From Flavobacteriales bacterium (GTDB lineage Bacteria > Bacteroidota > Bacteroidia > Flavobacteriales > BACL11): a stretch of DNA of 5,253 nucleotides. Where the stretch lies: positions 1-5,253 of the forward strand of contig JABJNS010000029.1 of NCBI GenBank assembly GCA_018664745.1, given 5' to 3'. Under the pieces are notes generated by a model that was not told the origin of the DNA, searched no databases, and was given only the letters and a program-made list of their open reading frames with translations. Shown here piece by piece: positions 1-5,253 of the stretch (positions within the stretch are counted from its first letter, which is position 1; each line of letters opens with the position of its first letter). A program made the position numbers and the translations under genes.

Positions 1-513
1 GTAGCCGAACATAGTCCCTCTATCGGTTAGCATTACGGAATTATTCCCGCTTTCCTTTACTTTGGTTACGGCATGTACCATGCTTTCTGGAGCTAGGAAC
101 TGTCCTTTTTTGATGTTTACCACCTTACCCGTTTTTGCTGCTGCTATTAGTAAGTCTGTTTGACGGCACAAAAAAGCAGGTATCTGCAATACATCCACAT
201 ATTGGGCTGCAATTGCGGCTTCCTCTGCCGTGTGTATGTCCGTTACGGTTGGTATATTGAAGCGTTCGCCCACTTTTTTTAGGATGCTTAATGCCTCTAT
301 ATCGCCAATTCCTGTGAAAGAATCCAAGCGACTTCTGTTTGCTTTTCGGTAACTTCCTTTAAAGATGAACGGGATTTCCAATTTGTTGGTTATCGCAAGG
401 ATTTTCTCTGCAATTTCCATTGCCATTTCTTCTGATTCAATGGCACATGGTCCTGCCAATAAAAAGAAATTCCCACTCCTTTGATGTTGTATTTTATTGA
501 TTTTTGCTAGCAT
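1..513 (-). CDS. kdsA: 3-deoxy-8-phosphooctulonate (KDO-8-P) synthase, metal-dependent type, N-terminal 171 residues
   Basis: KdsA condenses phosphoenolpyruvate with D-arabinose 5-phosphate to KDO-8-phosphate in the cytoplasm, the committed step to the KDO sugar of the lipopolysaccharide inner core. My translation from ATG at 513-511 stays open to base 1. Visible family motifs are LLAGPCAIES (18-27), FKGSYRKANRSR (51-62), TDIHT (91-95), LQIPAFLCRQTDLL (109-122), NIKKGQF (133-139) and TDRGTMFGY (163-171). Cys23 in GPCAIES sits where metal-dependent enzymes (Aquifex type) have their metal-binding Cys and where the E. coli enzyme has Asn, so I infer the metal-dependent class. The other metal ligands (His, Glu, Asp) would lie beyond the window, as would roughly 100 residues of a family about 270-280 long. 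The start gives a short leader before the barrel, normal for the family. It lies 1 nt after the stop of the beta-barrel gene (TAAGATG), so expression is probably coupled to it. Identification is strong; only the truncation by the window edge limits it. Confidence 0.96.
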   Translation of the reverse strand, partial: MLAKINKIQHQRSGNFFLLAGPCAIESEEMAMEIAEKILAITNKLEIPFIFKGSYRKANRSRLDSFTGIGDIEALSILKKVGERFNIPTVTDIHTAEEAAIAAQYVDVLQIPAFLCRQTDLLIAAAKTGKVVNIKKGQFLAPESMVHAVTKVKESGNNSVMLTDRGTMFGY

Positions 514-514
514 C

Positions 515-1750
515 TTAAAATTGTAATTTAATGTTAAAATAAACGCTTACTGCTTTTGCTTTTTTCTTATTCACTACATCTTCCAGATGATGTGTTCCTA
601 CCGTAAAATTATGTTTTTTCCCTCTGGATAATGCCAAACCTACATTGGTGTTACCACTATAACCACCATGACTTAAAGTTGGGATAACATTACAATACTT
701 GGCTTTGAATACACTTTGGATGTAGTATAAAGTAGCAAAGTTTGATTCCTTAAATCCTTGCCCGATTTTCGCAAAGGAAAGTGGCGTATTGTCCAAGTAA
801 GGTTGCCATTTTCCTTGCACACCAAGGGTATAGTTCTTCAAGTATTTATAGTCCCCACAACCGCTCACACTTAAATGAAAAGTAGCAGGAATATACGATT
901 TGAATGCTGAATTTTTTGTGCTTGGAAAATCATCCTGCGGGTTGTTTATTTCCAACAGGGAATCGTTAAAACTGAAGATATCTTCAATTTCAATTCCTGA
1001 AAAACTAAAGTTGCTATCAGTAGCCAAAGTAATGGATTCTGGGTTCCACATGATAAATCCTAAGTCCGTAAATGAAAGGTGAATGTCATATTCCTTGTAT
1101 CGGAAATCAGTGCTCACCCCCAATGCTAACCCGTTTCCGTTATGTGCCATTGGACTCAGTGATGCCGTGTCCGTAACAAAGGCGCTCATGTCATAAGCAA
1201 TATCCAATGATGTCCCAAATGGAGCTGTGTACAAGCTCCCTTTTTCAATAATGTAGGAAAGGTGATGATTCCCTACCAAATAGGATAGGGAAGTGCTCAC
1301 CTTTACTGCTTTTACTTCCGTTCCGTAAGTGAATGTATACTGCTGAAAGCGGTCGGCTCTAATGCTTGTTCCTCCAAAGTCTAGTGTTTTATCCTGATGA
1401 TGAAAATTCCCCTCAAAACCAAGGTGTAATAAATCATCACTAAAACTAGCATTCAGGATGTTCCTGTCTGCAAAACGAAAGCCAATACTATGTTTTTTAA
1501 AATTATAGGTATAGCTCAGTCCATTGCTAATCTCAGAATAAAGAACATTGTTTTCTCCTCCAGCATTTATCCAGTTTGTTTTCATGCTATCCGTAATATA
1601 GCCACCATATAGCATGGTGTTAAGAAAGCTTTTGTCCAAGCTACTGCTTTCAAATAATAGGTTAGTATTCCACTCAATGCTATGTTTGTTTCCATCAGTT
1701 TGAGCCAATAAAAATAGGGGAGTGAAAAGTATAAAAAGTATTTTTTTCAT
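515..1750 (-). CDS. Outer-membrane beta-barrel protein of unknown function, DUF5723-like
   Basis: The 411-residue product starts with a Sec signal peptide: Lys2-Lys3, a hydrophobic core ILFILFTPLFLLA (4-16), and likely cleavage before Gln17. The rest is made of alternating hydrophobic/polar segments suggestive of beta-strands, with aromatic residues frequent, and it ends in FNIKLQF with a C-terminal Phe, as expected of a barrel inserted by the BAM complex. Segments such as NILNASFSDDLLHLGFEGN (97-115) and LSFTDLGFIMWN (225-236) resemble the Bacteroidota DUF5723 family from memory; this was not searched. Two cysteines (298 and 353) remain in the mature protein and could form a disulfide. The ATG shares one base with the TAA of the upstream lipoprotein gene (TAATG), which points to translational coupling, and kdsA begins 1 nt after the stop. 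Function is unknown. A PorV/FadL-like or PorP/SprF-like barrel is an alternative I cannot exclude. Outer-membrane location is a firm inference; the family name is moderate. Confidence 0.85.
   Translation of the reverse strand: MKKILFILFTPLFLLAQTDGNKHSIEWNTNLLFESSSLDKSFLNTMLYGGYITDSMKTNWINAGGENNVLYSEISNGLSYTYNFKKHSIGFRFADRNILNASFSDDLLHLGFEGNFHHQDKTLDFGGTSIRADRFQQYTFTYGTEVKAVKVSTSLSYLVGNHHLSYIIEKGSLYTAPFGTSLDIAYDMSAFVTDTASLSPMAHNGNGLALGVSTDFRYKEYDIHLSFTDLGFIMWNPESITLATDSNFSFSGIEIEDIFSFNDSLLEINNPQDDFPSTKNSAFKSYIPATFHLSVSGCGDYKYLKNYTLGVQGKWQPYLDNTPLSFAKIGQGFKESNFATLYYIQSVFKAKYCNVIPTLSHGGYSGNTNVGLALSRGKKHNFTVGTHHLEDVVNKKKAKAVSVYFNIKLQF
1221..1239 (+). repeat. Inverted repeat with downstream T-run, inside the barrel gene
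   Basis: The arms GGAGCT (1221-1226) and AGCTCC (1234-1239) form a perfect 6-bp stem with a 7-nt loop. On the plus strand it is followed by C and five T's (1241-1245), the layout of a weak intrinsic terminator for antisense transcription. It lies within coding sequence (codons near residues 171-177 of the barrel protein), so codon use alone may produce it. On the coding strand no T-run follows. Confidence 0.3.
1269..1292. repeat. Inverted repeat inside the barrel gene
   Basis: The arms TTCCCTA (1269-1275) and TAGGGAA (1286-1292) are perfectly complementary over 7 bp around a 10-nt loop. There is no T-run on either side. It starts only 30 bp from the end of the other stem-loop at 1221-1239. 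It may be chance within coding DNA. Confidence 0.3.
1730..1750 (-). repeat. 21-nt direct repeat, copy 2 (start of beta-barrel gene)
   Basis: This is the second copy of the identical seven-codon opening (MKKILFI) found at 3742-3762. After it the two signal peptides diverge at once (LFTPLFLLAQ here, ALTTLLFFAC there), so the identity is confined to the n-region and first hydrophobic residues. Confidence 0.8.
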
Positions 1751-3762
1751 TAGTTTCCTAGGGTTTTACTGACTTTAGCACTAAGGGTAATTCCCATTGT
1801 ATAGTCGCTATAAATACTCATGTATTCTTGCTGAGGTTGGGTGCTAAAACTTACAGTTGCCTTAATGCTTTTAATGTTATTCAAATCAGTATTGTTTATC
1901 TCTAAAGTTGATGTTTTACTTTTGGTAACCTTTCCTTCAGCATTTGTTAGTCCAGCTAGTATATGTTGGTTTGCCATTAAAGTGTCAATTACTACTCCTG
2001 CTTCATCTATTGCTAAAAGTTCTAGCTTTGCTTCTAAAGGTAATCCGTTTTCAATCCTGATGTATAGGGTTTCTATTTCTTCAATATTCTCTATTTCTAA
2101 CTCTGAACTATTGCTTAAAGTTAGCTCATTTGCAATAAAGCTAAGGGGTATTTCTACAGCTAAATTGGCTTCCATTGGGTATTCAGGAAAAAGGAAGTCT
2201 TCAATAGCTGATTGTCCGTTAGGGTTCAAATAAAAAGTTGCGCTAGTATTTATTTTATTAGGGAAAATACTTAGCATTTCATTTGCTTCAATATTTATCT
2301 CAGTATGGGTAGGAGTGATGTTGTTTTCTCCTGATAAGCTTGCTCTTTCAATAACATGCAAGGTATTATTATCTATCTGTGCACTTACCTCTGTTTCATC
2401 ATTCAAGGCACTTAAATTATTAATTTGAAAGCTTGCGTCAGCACCAATATAATTGTCAATTGCGATACTTATTTTTGCACTTTCTAGGTCAATACTTCCC
2501 GATTGGATAAAGTCAAATACATCAGTTTCAATAATTTCAGGTCCAAATGCAAAGGTGTCTTTCCCTATGTATCCTTTTGCGTATTCTGGTGTAAAAAAGT
2601 ATTCATTAAATAGGTAAAAACTATCTACTTGGTGTATGGTTTCTAATTCCCCTGTAGAATCCAAATAAGCTTCTAATGTTGCGTAAATGGTATTAACTGT
2701 ATCTCCACCAACTCTTCCGTCTTCTCCTGTTAAATCCATTATGTAACCATCAAAATTAAAAATAAATTGTGTTGGTTCTCCACTTGTGTTGGGTGGTACT
2801 TTAACTTCTGTTTCAAAGGTTATTCCGTTTTTTGATAAAGAGGGAATAGCATAAATAATTGTACCTGTATCCGGAAGGGTGCTGAGTGCGTTAATGATAA
2901 CGCCTCCTTCTTTTATTCCTATTTCAGTAAGTCTTGCAGAGCCAAGTTCAAATGATTCTTCTACATTTTCTGAGTGTAATAGCTGATTAGGGAAATAAGC
3001 AGTTGCCTCCATTATTTTAATTTCAGTAATCGATATTTTAGTCGTTATTGCATCAGTATAATTAATAAGCACTAAGCCATTACTAGCATCAACATCCATA
3101 TTGTTGATAATTCCTATCATCAAATGATCTAAGGTTTCTCCTGCTACAGAAACGGATTCGGAATAGGTATCTCCACTTTCAATTAGTGGGGTGGAAAAGG
3201 TTGCTATTATATTTTGGTTGGTTGAATTGTATAATGCAAAACTTACATTTGAAATATCTGTAGGAAATCCATTAGTAAGATCAAGATTTAGCATTCCATT
3301 GTAAAGCGTCATGGTTTCAAAATACTCACTGGCATCAATATTAATCGTATCATTTTGGATTATTCCTGGCATAGCAGGTATATCCCTTTGGCTTCCATCA
3401 GGAAAAGCCCAAGTTCCCAAAGGAAGTTCGTTAATAACACTTCCAATAGTAATTACATGTTCTATCACTACATCATCAAAATCTACTGAGTCAATTTTTA
3501 TTGATTTTTCTTCTGATTTTGTTTCTAATAACAGAAGAGAATCATAGTTTATGTTTAATAGGTTTTCTTGATATACTAAAGAAATAAAACCGTCTTCATC
3601 TTCAGTAATAATATCTAAAGTGTCAGTAATAATATTATTTATATTTAGCTGAGTATGTGCGATAGGCAGTACCATATCAACATCCCAAGTTGGGCGTTCT
3701 AGCTCATGTTTGCAAGCAAAAAAGAGTAGAGTCGTTAATGCTATAAAAAGTATTTTTTTCAT
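1750..3762 (-). CDS. Large secreted lipoprotein of unknown function, beta-rich
   Basis: I do not recognise this 670-residue protein. It opens with a lipoprotein signal peptide: Lys2-Lys3, hydrophobic stretch ILFIALTTLLFFA (4-16), then Cys17 followed by Lys-His-Glu. Position -3 is Phe instead of the usual Leu (Leu is at -4), a looseness tolerated in Bacteroidota. Cys17 is the only cysteine in the protein, which favours lipidation there. Residue +2 is Lys, so outer-membrane sorting is likely; a surface-export signal is not clear. The mature part is acidic, with no further membrane segment, and looks like a chain of beta-sandwich units. Three stretches share a strand-Asn-turn-strand pattern: LDLTNGFPTDISNVSFALYN (160-179), ISIAIDNYIGADASFQINNL (431-450) and LYIRIENGLPLEAKLELLAI (566-585). 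They recall LEA/Ig-like modules, by eye only. No type IX secretion C-terminal domain is visible. The gene starts 14 nt after rarA and its stop overlaps the start of the barrel gene, so the two products may act together at the outer membrane. Confidence 0.85.
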   Translation of the reverse strand: MKKILFIALTTLLFFACKHELERPTWDVDMVLPIAHTQLNINNIITDTLDIITEDEDGFISLVYQENLLNINYDSLLLLETKSEEKSIKIDSVDFDDVVIEHVITIGSVINELPLGTWAFPDGSQRDIPAMPGIIQNDTINIDASEYFETMTLYNGMLNLDLTNGFPTDISNVSFALYNSTNQNIIATFSTPLIESGDTYSESVSVAGETLDHLMIGIINNMDVDASNGLVLINYTDAITTKISITEIKIMEATAYFPNQLLHSENVEESFELGSARLTEIGIKEGGVIINALSTLPDTGTIIYAIPSLSKNGITFETEVKVPPNTSGEPTQFIFNFDGYIMDLTGEDGRVGGDTVNTIYATLEAYLDSTGELETIHQVDSFYLFNEYFFTPEYAKGYIGKDTFAFGPEIIETDVFDFIQSGSIDLESAKISIAIDNYIGADASFQINNLSALNDETEVSAQIDNNTLHVIERASLSGENNITPTHTEINIEANEMLSIFPNKINTSATFYLNPNGQSAIEDFLFPEYPMEANLAVEIPLSFIANELTLSNSSELEIENIEEIETLYIRIENGLPLEAKLELLAIDEAGVVIDTLMANQHILAGLTNAEGKVTKSKTSTLEINNTDLNNIKSIKATVSFSTQPQQEYMSIYSDYTMGITLSAKVSKTLGN
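3742..3762 (-). repeat. 21-nt direct repeat, copy 1 (start of lipoprotein gene)
   Basis: The first seven codons of the lipoprotein gene, encoding MKKILFI, are identical base for base to those of the barrel gene at 1730-1750. The match ends on both sides: the preceding base differs (G here, A there) and so does the base after. The A-rich opening is favourable for initiation where there is no Shine-Dalgarno sequence, so shared constraint on signal-peptide starts may be enough to explain it. Confidence 0.8.
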
Positions 3763-3766
3763 CTTA

Positions 3767-3774
3767 CAAATATA
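3767..3774 (-). promoter_or_regulatory. Candidate Bacteroidota -7 element (TATATTTG)
   Basis: The minus strand carries TATATTTG, a perfect match to the Bacteroidota -7 consensus TAnnTTTG, inside the 14-nt gap between rarA and the lipoprotein gene. It is the only gap in the window long enough to hold such a box. Against it, no TTTG -33 box lies at the usual spacing of about 19 nt (the nearest is at 3799-3802, 24 nt away), and a transcript from here would start within a few bases of the ATG, i.e. be nearly leaderless. In AT-rich DNA the octamer can occur by chance. Confidence 0.22.
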
Positions 3775-3776
3775 GG

Positions 3777-5048
3777 TTAATAATTATATTTTCCTTTCCA
3801 AAGGTTTTTAAGCCCTTCTCTAAACGCATTTTCTTTGCTATTGTTGGAAGGCCTGTAAAAAGGGCTTCCACTAATTTCACTTGGTAAAAACTCTTGTTTG
3901 TCAGTTGGTTTATTATGCGAATACAGATACTCTTTTCCGTACCCTAATTCTTTCATTAATTTTGTTGGAGCATTTCGTAAATGAAGGGGAACGGATAAAT
4001 TACCACTGCTTCTTACCTGTTCTTGTGCTTCATTTATAGCCATGTAAGCCGAGTTGCTTTTTGGTGAACAAGCCAAGTAAATAACGGCTTGTGAAAGGGT
4101 AATTCTAGCTTCTGGGAAACCAATTACATTAACTGCCTGAAAGCAATTATTCGCAATTACAAGTGCGGTTGGGTTGGCGTTTCCAATATCTTCTGATGCT
4201 AAAATAAGCAATCTTCTAGCAATAAACTTCACATCTTCTCCTCCTTCAATCATACGGGCAAGCCAATATACGGCAGCATTTGGGTCGCTTCCTCTTATTG
4301 ATTTGATGAAGGCAGAAATAATATCATAATGCTGTTCGCCATCTTTATCATACCGGACTATATTTTGTTGTGCTTTTTCTACCACCAAATCATTGGTGAT
4401 AATTATTTCTCTTTCATCTACTGAACTTACAACTAATTCCAAAATATTCAATAATTTTCGAGCATCTCCTCCTGAAATTTGCATCAAGGATTCAGTTTCT
4501 TTTAAGGTGATATTTAATTTGCTCAATACTTCATCTTTGCAAATTGCTCTCTCTAGTAATTCTTGTAAATCATCTTTGGATAAAGATTCCAATACATATA
4601 CCTGTGAGCGAGAAAGTAGGGCAGAGATTACTTCAAAGGAAGGGTTTTCGGTAGTTGCTCCAATTAGCGTAATTACTCCTTTTTCAACTGCTCCTAATAA
4701 CGAATCTTGCTGTGCTTTACTAAACCTATGTATTTCATCAATAAATAGAATAGGAATATTTTTTCCGAATAATCCTAGTGAGGATGCTTTATGAATTACT
4801 TCTCGCACATCTTTTACTCCAGAGTTTATGGCCGATAAAGTATAGAACGGACGATCTAATTCTTGTGCAATTAAGTTGGATAAAGTAGTTTTCCCAACTC
4901 CAGGAGGACCCCATAATATCATGGAGGGGATGAGCTTGTTTTTTATTGCAGTTTTAAGCGTTCCTTTTTCTCCAATTAAGTGTTTTTGACCAATAACTTC
5001 AGAAAGTTTTCTTGGTCGTATTCTTTCGGCTAAAGGGATGTTTTGCAT
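3777..5048 (-). CDS. rarA: Replication-associated recombination protein A (RarA/MgsA), AAA+ ATPase
   Basis: RarA is a cytoplasmic, clamp-loader-like AAA+ ATPase (Mgs1/WRNIP1 family) that acts at stalled replication forks and in gap repair, in E. coli together with single-strand binding protein. The 423 residues show the full set of motifs: N-terminal LAERIRPRKLSEVIGQ (6-21), Walker A GPPGVGKT (47-54), Walker B LFIDEIHRF (101-109), sensor 1 IGATTENPSF (129-138), arginine finger in LLSRS (Arg147) and sensor 2 GGDARKLLN (193-201). The family-specific C-terminal part follows with YDIISAFIKSIRGSDPNAA (241-259), the region around ASEDIGNANP (284-293) and PLHLRNAPTKLMKELGYG (354-371), which belong to the tetramerisation domain. 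Length is normal and no catalytic residue is missing, so the gene should be functional. The ATG lies 1 nt after the stop of the NlpC/P60 gene (TTAAGATG) with no Shine-Dalgarno sequence. A DNA polymerase III tau/gamma or RuvB identity is excluded by the family-specific C-terminus. Confidence 0.97.
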   Translation of the reverse strand: MQNIPLAERIRPRKLSEVIGQKHLIGEKGTLKTAIKNKLIPSMILWGPPGVGKTTLSNLIAQELDRPFYTLSAINSGVKDVREVIHKASSLGLFGKNIPILFIDEIHRFSKAQQDSLLGAVEKGVITLIGATTENPSFEVISALLSRSQVYVLESLSKDDLQELLERAICKDEVLSKLNITLKETESLMQISGGDARKLLNILELVVSSVDEREIIITNDLVVEKAQQNIVRYDKDGEQHYDIISAFIKSIRGSDPNAAVYWLARMIEGGEDVKFIARRLLILASEDIGNANPTALVIANNCFQAVNVIGFPEARITLSQAVIYLACSPKSNSAYMAINEAQEQVRSSGNLSVPLHLRNAPTKLMKELGYGKEYLYSHNKPTDKQEFLPSEISGSPFYRPSNNSKENAFREGLKNLWKGKYNY

Positions 5049-5049
5049 C

Positions 5050-5253
5050 TTAACAAATGCTTTTTATCAACCTCAATTTATGTGTGTGATTTCCAATTTC
5101 AGTATTAAAAACACCTTGTTGGTCAATTCTATCGATTCTTACTTTTCCTGAAGCATGGATAATGTGATTGTCCTCAAGAATAATTCCTACATGAGTAATT
5201 TTTCCTTCAGTATTATCAAAAAATGCTAAATCACCAGGTTCTGACTCTTCCAC
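5050..5253 (-). CDS. NlpC/P60 (C40) family cell-wall peptidase, C-terminal 68 codons incl. stop
   Basis: NlpC/P60 enzymes are papain-like cysteine peptidases that cut peptidoglycan stem peptides, commonly the D-gamma-glutamyl-diamino acid bond, outside the cytoplasmic membrane. Only the end of the catalytic domain is present. It holds EPGDLAFFDN (5-14 of the fragment), the catalytic His21 in THVGIIL (20-26), a second conserved His33 in HIIHASG (30-36), and a tail KVRIDRIDQQGVFNTE (37-52) ending at THKLRLIKSIC. The catalytic Cys (DCSG motif) and any SH3 or signal-peptide region lie beyond base 5253. The first codon in the window is GTG, but the residues before the PGD motif belong inside the domain, so this is an internal Val, not a start. 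The wording is that of the flavobacterial C40 proteins that usually carry an SH3 domain before the peptidase; that part is inference. The stop is 1 nt before rarA, suggesting co-transcription. No terminator separates them. Confidence 0.93.
   Translation of the reverse strand: MEESEPGDLAFFDNTEGKITHVGIILEDNHIIHASGKVRIDRIDQQGVFNTEIGNHTHKLRLIKSIC

Noticed and set aside
900..1082. Short plus-strand open frame within the barrel gene
   Set aside because: Only 60 codons, no family resemblance and no start signal; a shadow of the coding strand.
1750..1810. Type IX secretion C-terminal sorting domain on the lipoprotein
   Set aside because: The last residues (YTMGITLSAKVSKTLGN) lack the conserved glycine- and lysine-bearing end of such domains, and the protein has a lipobox instead.
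1841..2233. Open frame of 130 codons on the plus strand with a hydrophobic start
   Set aside because: It is antisense to the lipoprotein gene. The hydrophobic look comes from the complement of Glu/Asn/Lys-rich codons, and there is no supporting context.
3311..3547. Plus-strand open frame of 78 codons within the lipoprotein gene
   Set aside because: Antisense to a continuous reading frame with a clear signal peptide; no independent evidence.
3846..3869. Imperfect hairpin (GGAAG/CTTCC arms) near the 3' end of rarA, considered as a terminator
   Set aside because: It has a mismatch after five pairs, lies inside the rarA coding region about 70 nt before the stop, and no T-run follows on the coding strand.
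4393..4794. Open frame of 133 codons on the plus strand
   Set aside because: It lies wholly antisense to the well-conserved AAA+ core of rarA; its translation is Ser/Ile/Asn-rich and resembles no family.
5251..5253. GTG at the window edge as a start of a small gene
   Set aside because: The residues that follow are the middle of an NlpC/P60 domain, so the codon is an internal Val of a gene cut by the window edge.

Overview
The window reads as AT-rich chromosomal DNA of a Bacteroidota bacterium, probably of the order Flavobacteriales. The evidence is: no Shine-Dalgarno sequence at any start; a KdsA fragment and an NlpC/P60 tail whose wording is typical of flavobacterial proteins; a Bacteroidota-style outer-membrane barrel of the DUF5723 type; and a large lipoprotein with no recognisable relatives outside that kind of genome. 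The assignment is by recognition, not by database search.

All five genes lie on the minus strand, so reading order runs from high to low coordinates. They are the end of an NlpC/P60 cell-wall peptidase (5050-5253, 5' part missing), rarA, a clamp-loader-like AAA+ ATPase of replication-fork maintenance (3777-5048), a 670-residue lipoprotein of unknown function (1750-3762), a 411-residue outer-membrane beta-barrel candidate (515-1750), and the first 171 codons of kdsA (1-513, 3' part missing). The junctions are extremely tight: 1 nt, 14 nt, a 1-nt TAATG overlap, and 1 nt. There is no gene-free stretch over 14 nt, no RNA gene, no mobile element, no CRISPR array and no convincing terminator. The simplest reading is a single co-directional transcript, perhaps with an extra promoter just before the lipoprotein gene.

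Three of the genes concern the cell envelope: peptidoglycan hydrolysis (NlpC/P60), an outer-membrane pair (lipoprotein plus barrel), and KDO synthesis for lipopolysaccharide (kdsA). RarA is a housekeeping DNA-maintenance protein and may be in the cluster only by chance. The least understood part is the lipoprotein/beta-barrel pair. The two genes are translationally coupled, both products carry export signals, and both genes open with the same 21 nt. They are the best candidate here for an undescribed functional unit, but nothing in the sequence tells what the unit does. No defence system or other clearly exotic element was found.
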